Below the pieces are notes generated by a model, which saw only the letters and a list, made by a program, of their open reading frames with translations, searched no databases and had not been told where the DNA came from. Of a stretch of DNA of 38,567 nucleotides, positions 14,170 to 23,165 are shown in pieces. The stretch spans positions 1 through 38,567 of the forward strand of contig JACPVR010000034.1 of the NCBI GenBank assembly GCA_016197405.1, given 5' to 3'. The DNA is from Mycobacterium sp. GTDB lineage: Bacteria > Actinomycetota > Actinomycetes > Mycobacteriales > Mycobacteriaceae. Each line of letters opens with the position of its first letter. Position 1 is the first letter of the stretch. The position numbers and the translations under genes are program-made.

Positions 14170-15456
14170 GTGAGCGACAACCCGCCGATGGAGCCGCGTT
14201 CCCCGCTGGCACTGCTGGCCAATGTTCCCGAAGCCGTCGCGCGGCGGCTCAAACAACATTCCGGCCGGCTGGCCACCGAAGCCGTGCAGGCGATGGCCGA
14301 CCGGTTGCCGTTCTTCACCGAGCTGGAAGCCTCCCAACGGGCCAGCGTGCAGTTGGTCGTGCAGACCGCGGTGGTCAACTTCGCCGAATGGATGCGCAAC
14401 CCGCACAGCAACACCGGCTACACCGCCGAGGCGTTCGCACTGGTCCCGCAGGATCTGACCCGCCGCATCGCGCTGCGCCAGACCGTCGACATGGTGCGCG
14501 TCAGCATGGAGTACCTGGAGGAAGCGGCGCCGGCGCTGGCCCGCAACGAGGAGCAACGGATCGCCCTGACGGTCGGCATCCTGCGCTACAGCCGGGACCT
14601 GGCATTCGCCGCCGCGTCCTCGTATGCCGACGCCGCCGAGGCGCGCGGCAACTGGGACAGCCGGATGGAGGCCAGCGTCGTCGACGCCGTCGTGCGCGGT
14701 GACACCGGCCCGGAACTGATGTCGCGGGCCGCGGCCTTGAACTGGGACACCACCGCGCCGGCCACCGTCGTGGTCGGCACCCCGCCGGCCAACCGCGAGG
14801 AACTGGCCAGTGAGGACATCCGCGATGTCGCGGCTCGGCACGGCCGTGCGGCATTGACCGATATCCACGGCACCTGGCTGGTTGCCATCGTGTCCGGCCA
14901 GCTGACGCCCACCGACAAGTTCCTGTCCGAGCTGCTCGGCGCGTTCTCCGAGGGTTCGGTGGTGTTCGGACCGACCGCGCCGACGCTGGCTGCGGCCTAT
15001 CACAGCGCGTCGGAGGCCATCGCGGGGATGAATGCCGTCGCAGGCTGGTCGGGTGCGCCGCGCCCCGTGCCGGCCCGCGAACTGCTACCCGAACGGGCGC
15101 TGGCCGGCGACCCGTCCGCCGTCGCCGCCCTGCACACCGACGTCATGCGACCGCTGGCCGATGCCGGTCCGGCGCTCACCGAGACCCTGGATGCCTATCT
15201 GGATTCCGGTGGCGCAATCGAAGCGTGCGCGCGCAGGTTGTTCGTTCATCCAAACACCGTGCGATACCGCCTCAAGCGGATCACCGATTTCACCGGACGC
15301 GATCCCACCGTTCCGCGGGACGCGTATGTATTACGGGTGGCCACGACGCTGAGCAGGCTTACTCATCAGCAATATTTGGCCAGCACGTCAAACCCCGTTA
15401 TGACGCCGGTCACACCGAAGGTTCCCGACGTCACAGAAGTGACATCGGTCATGTGA
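14170..15456 (+). CDS. mabR: PucR-type regulator MabR of the FAS-II operon
   Basis: 428 residues from GTG 14170, located directly upstream of fabD as Rv2242 is. The last roughly 90 residues hold a PucR-type helix-turn-helix: ETLDAYLDSGGAIEACARRL, then FVHPNTVRYRLKRITDFTGR. The middle is a GGDEF-like/CdaR-type fold without catalytic residues that I can name. MabR (Rv2242) is known to bind upstream of fabD and control the fasII genes; the matching operator is present at 15498-15518. A TATAAA sequence (14145-14150) lies upstream, but with no clear -35, so the promoter is not fixed. About 128 bases separate it from fabD, so the operon has its own promoter. Confidence 0.88.
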   Translation: MSDNPPMEPRSPLALLANVPEAVARRLKQHSGRLATEAVQAMADRLPFFTELEASQRASVQLVVQTAVVNFAEWMRNPHSNTGYTAEAFALVPQDLTRRIALRQTVDMVRVSMEYLEEAAPALARNEEQRIALTVGILRYSRDLAFAAASSYADAAEARGNWDSRMEASVVDAVVRGDTGPELMSRAAALNWDTTAPATVVVGTPPANREELASEDIRDVAARHGRAALTDIHGTWLVAIVSGQLTPTDKFLSELLGAFSEGSVVFGPTAPTLAAAYHSASEAIAGMNAVAGWSGAPRPVPARELLPERALAGDPSAVAALHTDVMRPLADAGPALTETLDAYLDSGGAIEACARRLFVHPNTVRYRLKRITDFTGRDPTVPRDAYVLRVATTLSRLTHQQYLASTSNPVMTPVTPKVPDVTEVTSVM

Positions 15457-15497
15457 GTTGTTGCGGCGCGGTATCGGAGACATCGCATCACGTGCCG

Positions 15498-15539
15498 TTT
15501 TGTGGGATGTAAACAAAAACATAAGACAAGGTTCATAAT
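15498..15539 (+). promoter_or_regulatory. MabR operator and fasII promoter
   Basis: TTTTGT-N9-ACAAAA stands at 15498-15518, a perfect inverted repeat. It matches the MabR-binding motif reported for the mycobacterial fasII promoter as I remember it. A -10-like CATAAT follows at 15534-15539, so the operator lies at and upstream of the -35 region, 66 bases or more before fabD. Confidence 0.75.
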
Positions 15540-15584
15540 GTCTTACACCCCGCAAATGGCTCTTCACAGTGTTCTCTTAGACAT

Positions 15585-16535
15585 GTGCCTCAACCGACTG
15601 TGTCTCAGCGCGCCGTGATCGCGCTGCTCGCTCCTGGCCAGGGTTCTCAGACCCCCGGGATGCTGACCCCCTGGCTGGAGCTGTCCACCGGTGACAACGC
15701 GGTGGCCGAACAGCTTGCCACCTGGTCGGAGATCAGCGGCCTGGACCTGGTCCGGCTTGGCACGACCGCCACCGCCGAGGAGATCACCGATACCGCGGTC
15801 ACCCAGCCCCTGGTCGTCGCCGCCACCCTGCTGGCTCATCAGGAACTGACCCGCCGCGGCCTGCTGGCCGATGCCGACCTGGTGGTCGCCGGTCATTCCG
15901 TCGGAGAGATCGCCGCCTACGCCATCGCGGGCGTCATCTCCGCCGACGACGCCGTCAAACTGGCCGCCACCCGTGGCGCCGAGATGGCCAAGGCCTGCGC
16001 CGAACAACCGACGGGCATGTCGGCGGTCCTGGGCGGCGACGAGGCCGAGGTGCTCGCCGCGCTGGCAGACCTCGAGCTGATCCCGGCCAACCGCAACGCC
16101 GCCGGCCAGATCGTGGCCGCGGGCCGTACCGAGGCACTGGCCAAGCTGGCCGAGAACCCACCGGCCAAGGCACGCGTGCGCCAGCTGGCCACCGCCGGCG
16201 CCTTCCATACCCAGTTCATGGCATCGGCCACCGACGGTTACGCCGCGGCCGCCGAGTCCGTGAGCACCGCCGAGCCGACCGCGACCTTGCTGAGCAACGC
16301 CGATGGCCAGCCGGTGGCCTCGGCCGCGGATGCCATGAGCAAGCTGGTCGCCCAGCTGACCCGGCCGGTGCGCTGGGACCTGTGCTCGGAGACGCTGCGG
16401 GCGCGTCAGGTCGCCGCGATCGTCGAGTTCCCGCCGGCCGGTGCGCTGACCGGGATCGCCAAGCGTGAATTGAAGGGGACACCGACGTTCGCCATCAAGT
16501 CCCCCGCTGATCTGGACGGGCTCGCCGAGTTCTGA
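15585..16535 (+). CDS. fabD: Malonyl-CoA:AcpM transacylase
   Basis: 316 residues from GTG 15585. GTG 15615 would give VIALLAPGQGSQ directly and matches the M. tuberculosis protein start better; neither has a good ribosome site. FabD moves malonate from CoA to the acyl carrier protein for the FAS-II elongation cycle. The family motifs are the N-terminal APGQGSQTPGM, the nucleophile elbow VAGHSVGEIAAYA (Ser105 from the long start) and the catalytic histidine in AGAFHTQFM (His208). It is the first gene of fabD-acpM-kasA-kasB-accD6, under the MabR operator. An 82-base gap with AGAAGGAG leads to acpM. Confidence 0.93.
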   Translation: MPQPTVSQRAVIALLAPGQGSQTPGMLTPWLELSTGDNAVAEQLATWSEISGLDLVRLGTTATAEEITDTAVTQPLVVAATLLAHQELTRRGLLADADLVVAGHSVGEIAAYAIAGVISADDAVKLAATRGAEMAKACAEQPTGMSAVLGGDEAEVLAALADLELIPANRNAAGQIVAAGRTEALAKLAENPPAKARVRQLATAGAFHTQFMASATDGYAAAAESVSTAEPTATLLSNADGQPVASAADAMSKLVAQLTRPVRWDLCSETLRARQVAAIVEFPPAGALTGIAKRELKGTPTFAIKSPADLDGLAEF

Positions 16536-16617
16536 CCAGCACAACCGAATGTTCGCTAGTCAGCTTTCAACCAAGTGAGCTGTCGTACCACCGAGAAAAT
16601 AGATAGAAGGAGCCACT

Positions 16618-16911
16618 GTGGCCGCCACGCAAGAAACCATCATCGCGGGTCTCGCGGAGATCATCGAAGAAGTGACGGGCATCGAGCCCTCCGAGGTCAC
16701 CATGGAGAAGTCCTTCGTGGATGACCTGGACATCGACTCGCTGTCGATGGTCGAGATCGCCGTTCAGACCGAAGACAAGTACGGCGTGAAGATCCCGGAC
16801 GAGGACCTCGCCGGTCTGCGCACCGTCGGTGACGTCGTGCTGTACATCCAGAAGCTCGAAGAAGAGAACCCCGAGGCAGCCGCTGCACTGCGCGAGAAGT
16901 TCGCACAGTGA
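16618..16911 (+). CDS. acpM: Meromycolate-extension acyl carrier protein AcpM
   Basis: 97 residues from GTG 16618, with AGAAGGAG 6-13 bases upstream. The phosphopantetheine site is DDLDIDSLSMVEI, with Ser41 carrying the prosthetic group. The protein is acidic and four-helical, and holds growing chains for KasA and KasB. It lacks most of the C-terminal extension of M. tuberculosis AcpM (115 residues), ending EAAAALREKFAQ. A short form is usual in fast growers, as I recall. Its stop overlaps the kasA start by GTGA, coupling the two. Confidence 0.95.
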   Translation: MAATQETIIAGLAEIIEEVTGIEPSEVTMEKSFVDDLDIDSLSMVEIAVQTEDKYGVKIPDEDLAGLRTVGDVVLYIQKLEEENPEAAAALREKFAQ

Positions 16912-18158
16912 CGCGCCCTTCCACTGCTAACGGCGGTTTCCCCAACGTCGTCGTGACCGCCGTCACGGCGACCACGTCGATCGCGGCGGACATCGAGAGC
17001 ACGTGGAAGGGACTGCTTGCAGGCGAAAGCGGCATCCGCGTTCTCGAAGATGAGTTCGTCGACAAGTGGGACCTCCAGGTCAAGATCGGCGGGCACCTCA
17101 AGGAGCCTCTCGATCCACTGATGAGTCGACTGGATATGCGGCGCATGTCGTATGTCCAGCGGATGTCGAAGTACCTCGGTAACCAATTGTGGGAAACCGC
17201 GGGTAAGCCAGAAGTCGACCCGGACCGGTTCTCGGTCGTGATCGGAACCGGTCTGGGTGGCGGCGAGAAGATCGTCGAGATGTACGACGCGATGAACGAG
17301 GGCGGCCCCCGCAAGGTGTCCCCGCTCGCCGTCCAGATGGTCATGCCCAACGGCGCAGCCGCTGTCGTCGGTCTCGAACTCGGTGCACGTGCCGGTGTCA
17401 TCACGCCCGTCTCGGCCTGTTCGTCGGGCTCGGAGGGCATCGCCCACGCCTGGCGGCAGATCGTCATGGGTGACGCCGACATCGCCGTCTGTGGCGGTGT
17501 GGAGGGCACCATCGAAGCGCTGCCGATCGCGGCCTTCTCGATGATGCGCGCCATGTCGACCCGCAACGAGGATCCCGAGGCCGCATCGCGTCCGTTCGAC
17601 AAGGACCGTGACGGCTTCGTGTTCGGTGAGGCCGGCGCACTGATGGTCATCGAGACCGAAGAGCACGCCAAGGCCCGTGGCGCCAAGCCGCTGGCCCGGT
17701 TGCTCGGTGCCGGTATCACCTCGGACGCCTATCACATGGTGGCGCCCTCTCCGGACGGTCTGCGGGCCGGTGCAGCGATGAAGCGCGCGATGGAGACCGC
17801 CGGCTTGTCCCCCAAGGACATCGACCATGTCAACGCGCACGCCACGGCGACACCGATCGGTGACACCGCCGAGGCCAACGCGCTGCGGGTGGCCGGAGTC
17901 GACCACGCCGCGGTGTACGCACCGAAATCGGCACTCGGTCACTCGATCGGCGCGGTCGGCTCACTGGAGTCGATCCTGACGGTGCTGGCACTGCGTGACG
18001 GTGTCATCCCGCCGACGCTGAACTACGAGACACCCGACCCGGAGATCGATCTGGACGTCGTCGCAGGCGAGCCCCGCTACGGCGAATACCAGTACGCGAT
18101 CAACAACTCGTTCGGCTTCGGCGGGCACAACGTCGCGCTGGCGTTCGGACGCTACTGA
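16908..18158 (+). CDS. kasA: Beta-ketoacyl-ACP synthase KasA
   Basis: 416 residues, the same length as M. tuberculosis KasA, with colinear catalytic residues: Cys171 in PVSACSSGSEG, His311 in HVNAHATATP and His345 in SALGHSIGAVGS. KasA condenses malonyl-AcpM with acyl chains in early meromycolate elongation. The GTG at 16908 overlaps the acpM stop. Residue 312 is Ala in NAHATAT where the usual synthase signature, and M. tuberculosis KasA as I recall it, reads NAHGTAT. The terminal GFGGHNVALAFGRY is intact. It is in the same operon as kasB (37 bases later), its close paralogue. Confidence 0.95.
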   Translation: MTRPSTANGGFPNVVVTAVTATTSIAADIESTWKGLLAGESGIRVLEDEFVDKWDLQVKIGGHLKEPLDPLMSRLDMRRMSYVQRMSKYLGNQLWETAGKPEVDPDRFSVVIGTGLGGGEKIVEMYDAMNEGGPRKVSPLAVQMVMPNGAAAVVGLELGARAGVITPVSACSSGSEGIAHAWRQIVMGDADIAVCGGVEGTIEALPIAAFSMMRAMSTRNEDPEAASRPFDKDRDGFVFGEAGALMVIETEEHAKARGAKPLARLLGAGITSDAYHMVAPSPDGLRAGAAMKRAMETAGLSPKDIDHVNAHATATPIGDTAEANALRVAGVDHAAVYAPKSALGHSIGAVGSLESILTVLALRDGVIPPTLNYETPDPEIDLDVVAGEPRYGEYQYAINNSFGFGGHNVALAFGRY

Positions 18159-18195
18159 GTCGCACTCTTCGGGGGAAGGGATACACGCAGCACCA

Positions 18196-19458
18196 ATGGC
18201 ACCCCTGACAACAGGTAACGGCCTGCCCGACGTCGTCGTCACCGGATACGCGATGACGACGGCGTTGGCGACCGATGCCGAGTCGACCTGGAAAGCCCTG
18301 CTCGACGGGCAGAGCGGGATCCGCAAGCTCGACGACCCGTTCGTCGAGCAGTACGACCTTCCGGTCCGCATCGGTGGACATCTGCTGGAGGATTTCGATT
18401 CGGAGCTGACGCGGGTCGAACTGCGCCGGCTGTCCTACCTGCAGAAGATGTCAACCGTGATCGGCCGCCGGGCATGGCAGAACGCCGGCGCGCCCGAGGT
18501 CGACACCCGCCGCATGATGGTGTCGATCGGCACCGGCATGGGCTCCAGCGAGGAATTGCTGTACGCCTATGAAGCGTTGCGGGCCAAAGGGTTACGCGGG
18601 GTCTCCCCGCTGGCGGTGCAGATGTACATGCCCAACGCGGCGGCGGCCGCCGTCGGGCTCGAACGGCAGGCCAAGGCCGGGGTGCTCACCTCGATCTCGG
18701 CCTGCGCGTCGGGCTCGGAGGCGATCGCCCACGCGTGGCGCAACATCGTGCTCGGCGAGGCCGATATCGCGATCTGCGGTGGCGTCGAGACAAAGATCGA
18801 GGCGGTCCCGATCGCCGGGTTCGCCCAGATGCGCATAGTGCTCTCGACCACCAACGACGATCCCGAAGGCGCCTGCCGGCCCTTCGACAGGGATCGAAAT
18901 GGTTTCGTTTTCGGCGAGGGCGGCGCGTTGCTCGTGATCGAGACCGAAGCTCATGCAAAGTCGCGGGGTGCCAACATTCTCGGACGACTCATGGGTGCGA
19001 GCGTGACATCCGACGGCTACCACATCGTGGCCCCGGACCCCAACGGTGAGCAGGCCGGTCACGCGATAACGCGCGCCGTGCAACTCGCCGGTCTGTCCCC
19101 GTCCGATATCGACCACATCAATGCCCACGCCACTGGCACCAGCATCGGCGACGTCGCCGAGGGGCATGCCATCAACAACGCCATGGGATCACATCGTCCC
19201 GCGGTATACGCACCGAAGTCGGCGCTGGGCCATTCGGTCGGCGCGGTCGGCGCGGTGGAGTCCATCCTCACCGTGCAGGCGCTGCGTGACGGCGTCATCC
19301 CACCCACCCTCAACCTGACCAACCTCGATCCCGAGATCGACCTGGACGTGGTGGCCGGAGCGCCACGCACCGGTGAGCTGAAATACGCGGTCAACAATTC
19401 CTTCGGATTCGGCGGGCACAATGTCGCACTCGCCTTCGGCAAGTACTACGAGCACTGA
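18196..19458 (+). CDS. kasB: Beta-ketoacyl-ACP synthase KasB
   Basis: 420 residues, closely similar to kasA and evidently a duplication of it. The catalytic set is Cys170 in SISACASGSEA, His311 in HINAHATGTS and His346 in SALGHSVGAVGA. KasB extends meromycolates to full length. The ATG at 18196 is used; GGGGGAAGGG lies about 15 bases upstream, rather far. The M. tuberculosis protein has a longer N-terminus, but no good in-frame start gives one here. accD6 begins 22 bases after the stop. Confidence 0.94.
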   Translation: MAPLTTGNGLPDVVVTGYAMTTALATDAESTWKALLDGQSGIRKLDDPFVEQYDLPVRIGGHLLEDFDSELTRVELRRLSYLQKMSTVIGRRAWQNAGAPEVDTRRMMVSIGTGMGSSEELLYAYEALRAKGLRGVSPLAVQMYMPNAAAAAVGLERQAKAGVLTSISACASGSEAIAHAWRNIVLGEADIAICGGVETKIEAVPIAGFAQMRIVLSTTNDDPEGACRPFDRDRNGFVFGEGGALLVIETEAHAKSRGANILGRLMGASVTSDGYHIVAPDPNGEQAGHAITRAVQLAGLSPSDIDHINAHATGTSIGDVAEGHAINNAMGSHRPAVYAPKSALGHSVGAVGAVESILTVQALRDGVIPPTLNLTNLDPEIDLDVVAGAPRTGELKYAVNNSFGFGGHNVALAFGKYYEH

Positions 19459-19480
19459 ACTAGACAAGCGGAGACGAAAC

Positions 19481-20908
19481 ATGACGATGATGGCCCCTGA
19501 CGCAGTGAACGAGTCACTTGATCCGCGCGATCCGCTGCTGCGCTTGTCGACCTTCTTCGACGACGGCAGCGTCGAGCTGCTGCACGAGCGCGACCGCTCC
19601 GGCGTGCTCGCCGCCTCCGGCACCGTCAACGGCGTGCGCACCATCGCATTCGCCACCGACGGCACCGTGATGGGCGGCGCGATGGGTGTCGAGGGCTGCC
19701 GTCACATCGTCAACGCCTATGACACCGCCATCGAGGAGCAGAGCCCGATCATCGGCATCTGGCATTCCGGTGGCGCCCGGCTGGCCGAGGGCGTCAAGGC
19801 GCTGCACGCCGTGGGTCTGGTCTTCGAGGCGATGATCCGTGCTTCGGGTTACATCCCGCAGATCTCGGTGGTCGTCGGATTCGCCGCCGGCGGGGCGGCT
19901 TACGGGCCCGCACTGACCGACGTCGTGATCATGGCCCCCGAAGGCCGCGTCTTCGTCACCGGTCCCGACGTGGTCCGCAGTGTCACCGGCGAGGACGTCG
20001 ACATGGCGAGCCTCGGTGGTCCCGATACGCACCACAAGAAGTCCGGTGTCTGCCACATCGTCGCCGACGACGAGCTCGACGCCTACGCACGTGGCCGCCG
20101 GCTGGTGGGCTACTTCAGCCAGCAGGGGCATTTCGACCGTGCGAAGGCCGAGGCCGGCGATTCCGATCTGCGTGCGCTGCTGCCGGATTCGGCGCGCCGC
20201 GCCTACGATGTGCACCCGCTGGTGAATGCACTGCTCGACAGCGATCCCGACGCCCCGTTCGAGGAGTTCCAGTCCAAGTGGGCGCCCTCGATGGTGGTCG
20301 GCCTCGGCCGGCTGTCGGGCCGCACCGTCGGTGTCCTGGCCAACAACCCGCTGCGCCTGGGCGGCTGCCTGAACTCCGAAAGCGCCGAGAAGGCAGCACG
20401 TTTCGTGCGGTTGTGCGACGCGTTCGGTATCCCGCTGGTGGTCATCGTCGATGTGCCCGGCTACCTGCCCGGTGTGGATCAGGAATGGGGCGGCGTGGTG
20501 CGCCGTGGCGCCAAGCTGCTGCACGCATTCGGTGAGTCCTCGGTCCCCCGCGTCACGCTGGTGACCCGCAAGATCTACGGTGGCGCCTATATCGCGATGA
20601 ACTCGCGGTCGCTCAACGCCACCAAGGTCTTCGCGTGGCCCGATGCCGAGGTCGCCGTGATGGGCGCCAAGGCCGCGGTCGGCATCCTGCACAAGAAGAA
20701 GCTGGCCGCCGCACCCGAGCACGAGCGCGAGGCCCTGCACGAGGAACTGGCCATCGAGCACGAGCGGATCGCCGGCGGTGTGGACAGTGCCATCGAGATC
20801 GGTGTCGTCGACGCCAAGATCGATCCGGCGCAGACCCGCAGTGTGCTCACGCAGGCGTTGGCCGAGGCCCCCGCCCGTCGCGGCCGGCACAAGAACATCC
20901 CGTTGTGA
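19481..20908 (+). CDS. accD6: Acyl-CoA carboxylase carboxyltransferase subunit AccD6
   Basis: 475 residues from ATG 19481, with GCGGAGA upstream. An earlier in-frame start at 19421 lies inside kasB and is rejected. AccD6 is the beta subunit that, with a biotinylated AccA subunit, makes malonyl-CoA for FAS-I and FAS-II. The two crotonase-like halves are visible: the N-terminal half with GIWHSGGARLAEG and FAAGGAAYGPALTD, and the C-terminal half with GCLNSESAEKAARF, DVPGYLPGVDQEW and TRKIYGGAYIAMNS (the acyl- and biotin-binding oxyanion regions). It is the last gene of the fasII operon, which ends at a strong hairpin. Confidence 0.95.
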   Translation: MTMMAPDAVNESLDPRDPLLRLSTFFDDGSVELLHERDRSGVLAASGTVNGVRTIAFATDGTVMGGAMGVEGCRHIVNAYDTAIEEQSPIIGIWHSGGARLAEGVKALHAVGLVFEAMIRASGYIPQISVVVGFAAGGAAYGPALTDVVIMAPEGRVFVTGPDVVRSVTGEDVDMASLGGPDTHHKKSGVCHIVADDELDAYARGRRLVGYFSQQGHFDRAKAEAGDSDLRALLPDSARRAYDVHPLVNALLDSDPDAPFEEFQSKWAPSMVVGLGRLSGRTVGVLANNPLRLGGCLNSESAEKAARFVRLCDAFGIPLVVIVDVPGYLPGVDQEWGGVVRRGAKLLHAFGESSVPRVTLVTRKIYGGAYIAMNSRSLNATKVFAWPDAEVAVMGAKAAVGILHKKKLAAAPEHEREALHEELAIEHERIAGGVDSAIEIGVVDAKIDPAQTRSVLTQALAEAPARRGRHKNIPL

Positions 20909-20913
20909 CCGCT

Positions 20914-20949
20914 ACTTTCTCGCCCAAACGCACGTTTGGGCGAGAAAGT
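20914..20949. terminator. Bidirectional hairpin between accD6 and glpD
   Basis: ACTTTCTCGCCCAAACG (20914-20930) pairs perfectly over 17 bases with 20933-20949 around the two-base loop CA. It lies 5 bases after the accD6 stop and 34 bases from the glpD stop on the other strand, and T/A-rich ends suit termination from both sides. Similar TTTCTCGCCCAAACG hairpins recur between mycobacterial genes, as I recall. Confidence 0.8.
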
Positions 20950-20983
20950 GCGAGAAGAGTTCGACTTTTCGTCGATCTCGGCG

Positions 20984-22543
20984 TCACCGGTTGACGGTGC
21001 CGGCGAATTCCTCGGCGACGGCCGCGGCACGTTCCCGGTCGGCGGCCACCAGGCCGATACGCGTGCGACGATCCAAGATGTCGTCGGCATCCAGCGCACC
21101 CTCATGACTGACGGCGTATTCGAGTTCGGCCCGGATGACGTCGATACCCTCGGCGACCGGATCGGTCGGGCGTTCACAGGTCGCGGACGCGATGACGTTG
21201 GCAGCTTCGGCTCCGAACCGCGCCACCAGTGAAGACGGCAACCGACGCGGCGGGGCCTCCCGTGATCCGGGGTTGGCCGGCGCACCGATGAGCGGCAGAT
21301 TGCGCGTCCGGCACGGCCCGGCGGTCAGGCCGCGTGCGGTCAGCGTGGTGTCCAGGACGTCCTGGGCCATATGCCGGTATTCGGTGAGCTTGCCGCCGAC
21401 CACGCTGAAAACCCCGGTGGCCGACTCGACGACGGCGTGGTCACGGGAGATGTCGGCGGTCCGGGGTTTGTCCCCCGGCCGCTGCTCCCCCATCTCGATC
21501 AGCGGCCGCAGCCCGGCGTAGGACCCGATCACGTCGCGTGTGCTCAGACCCACTCCAAGGGCGGTGTTGACGGTGTCGAGCAGGAAGTCGATCTCGGCCG
21601 GAGTCGGTTGCGGCACATCGGGTATCGGGCCCGGTGCGTCCTCGTCGGTCAGGCCGAGGTAGACCCGGCCCAGTTGCTCGGGCATGGCGAAGACGAATCG
21701 GTTGAGCTCGCCGGGGATGGGCACGGTCAGGGCGGCGGTGGGATTGCCGAATGCGGCGGCATCGAACACCAGATGCGTTCCGCGACTGGGGCGCAACCGC
21801 AACCCGGTGTCGATATCGCCGGCCCACACACCGGTGGCGTTGATGACCGCGCGGGCATCGACCCGCAGCGACTCACCGCTGCGCTGATCGGTCAGTCGCG
21901 CCGAGGTACCGGTGACATCCGATGCCGCGACGTAGGTCAGGATCCGTGCGCCGTGTTGGGCGGCGGTGCGCGCGATCGCGGTCACCAGCCGGGCGTCGTC
22001 GATCAACTGGCCGTCATAGGCCAGCAGTGCGCCGTCGAGGCCGTCGCGTCGCAGGGTCGGCGCCAGTTCGACGGCCCGCCGCGCGGTGACACGGCTCGAT
22101 CGCGGCAATGTCGAGGCGGGGGTGCCCGCCATCCGGCGCAGGGCGTCGCCGGCCAGGAAGCCGGTTCGCACCAGGGCGCGCGCGCCGCGGTTCATCGTCG
22201 GTAGTAGCGGTACCAGCTGTGCCATGGCGTGCACCAGATGAGGGGCGTTGCGCGTCATCAGGATTCCGCGTTCCTCGGCACTGCGCCGGGCTATCCCGAT
22301 ATTGCCGGTGGCCAGGTAACGCAGGCCGCCGTGTACCAGTTTGGAGCTCCACCGGCTGGTTCCGAAGGCGAGGTCGTGCTTTTCCACCAGCGTCACCGAA
22401 AGACCGCGAGCCGCCGCGTCCAGGGCGATCCCCGCCCCGGTGACGCCCCCGCCGATCACCAGGACGTCGATGCGCTCACCGTCGCCGAGGGCGGCCAATT
22501 CCCTGCTGCGGCGGGAGGCGTTGAGGACCGCAGAGGATGCCAT
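20984..22543 (-). CDS. glpD: FAD-dependent glycerol-3-phosphate dehydrogenase
   Basis: 519 residues. An N-terminal FAD Rossmann motif (VLVIGGGVTGAGIA, GGGVTG at 31-36) is followed by FGTSRWSSKLVHGGLRYL, the signature of aerobic GlpD. The C-terminal DAO_C-like domain includes DDILDRRTRIGL. It oxidises sn-glycerol-3-phosphate to dihydroxyacetone phosphate and feeds electrons to the quinone pool, at the membrane. The start overlaps the stop of the tetR gene (TGATG), so both are on one transcript from the tetR promoter. It corresponds to Rv2249c (glpD1) by position. Confidence 0.92.
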   Translation of the reverse strand: MASSAVLNASRRSRELAALGDGERIDVLVIGGGVTGAGIALDAAARGLSVTLVEKHDLAFGTSRWSSKLVHGGLRYLATGNIGIARRSAEERGILMTRNAPHLVHAMAQLVPLLPTMNRGARALVRTGFLAGDALRRMAGTPASTLPRSSRVTARRAVELAPTLRRDGLDGALLAYDGQLIDDARLVTAIARTAAQHGARILTYVAASDVTGTSARLTDQRSGESLRVDARAVINATGVWAGDIDTGLRLRPSRGTHLVFDAAAFGNPTAALTVPIPGELNRFVFAMPEQLGRVYLGLTDEDAPGPIPDVPQPTPAEIDFLLDTVNTALGVGLSTRDVIGSYAGLRPLIEMGEQRPGDKPRTADISRDHAVVESATGVFSVVGGKLTEYRHMAQDVLDTTLTARGLTAGPCRTRNLPLIGAPANPGSREAPPRRLPSSLVARFGAEAANVIASATCERPTDPVAEGIDVIRAELEYAVSHEGALDADDILDRRTRIGLVAADRERAAAVAEEFAGTVNR

Positions 22544-23142
22544 CAGCGCAGATACCGATCGAGCAGGTGCGCCAATTCGGCGTCGAGGGCGTCCTCTTCC
22601 AGGATCGACTCGACCATTTTCGCGGACTGGATCGCCGACTGCGCCATCAGCATCACCATGGCGGCAAGCTGTCGGGCATCGCCCTGGCGCACGCTGCCTT
22701 CGGCCTGAGCGGTACGCAGATCGGCGGCGAGCACGTCGATGAGCACCAGCTGGCTGGTGCCGAGGCGCTCGGAGATATAGCGCATCGCCAACTCAGGTGC
22801 CGATTGCAGGACCGAGTTGACCAGGTCGTCGTGGCGCAGCCGGGCCACCGCCGCAACGACCCGCGCGATCATGGCGTCACGATCGCGTCCGGCTTTGGGC
22901 AGGTAGCGCAGCACACCGATGACATGTTGGGTGAGCAGGGCAGCCAGAATCGCGTGGACGTCGGGCCAGCGACGGTAGATCGTGGGTCGGCTGACCCGGG
23001 CACGTCGCGCGATTTCGGCAACCGTCACCCTGTCGATGCCCAGATCCTTGACGCAGCTCTCGGCTGCGCGCAGAATTCGATCACCGATATCCACCGACTG
23101 CCCGGTGGCATCTGCGTTACTGATTGACAGCATCTGTAACAT
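22543..23142 (-). CDS. TetR-family regulator upstream of glpD
   Basis: 199 residues from ATG 23142; a second ATG at 23133 is possible and neither has a ribosome site. The helix-turn-helix is visible at about residues 38-58: VTVAEIARRARVSRPTIYRRW. The rest is a variable helical ligand pocket with no recognisable ligand signature. It is divergent from the FAD-linked oxidase gene with a gap of about 23 bases, and coupled to glpD by overlapping stop/start codons. The natural inference is control of both divergent units, possibly by a glycerolipid or acyl intermediate. It corresponds in position to Rv2250c. Confidence 0.88.
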   Translation of the reverse strand: MLQMLSISNADATGQSVDIGDRILRAAESCVKDLGIDRVTVAEIARRARVSRPTIYRRWPDVHAILAALLTQHVIGVLRYLPKAGRDRDAMIARVVAAVARLRHDDLVNSVLQSAPELAMRYISERLGTSQLVLIDVLAADLRTAQAEGSVRQGDARQLAAMVMLMAQSAIQSAKMVESILEEDALDAELAHLLDRYLR

Positions 23143-23150
23143 CGTAACTC
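23116..23150. promoter_or_regulatory. Divergent promoter/operator region between tetR and the FAD oxidase
   Basis: A consensus -35 TTGACA (23124-23129) faces right with a -10-like TAACTC (23145-23150) after 15 bases. GTTAC (23116-23120) and GTAAC (23136-23140) form an inverted repeat, with a further GTAAC at 23144-23148. The elements overlap the first codons of tetR, so a TetR dimer here could control both directions. The assignment is tentative. Confidence 0.35.
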
Positions 23151-23165
23151 ATGGTCCACCCTCCC

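Noticed and set aside
19514..20890. 458-codon leftward frame opposite accD6
   Set aside because: It is the antisense of a well-conserved carboxyltransferase.
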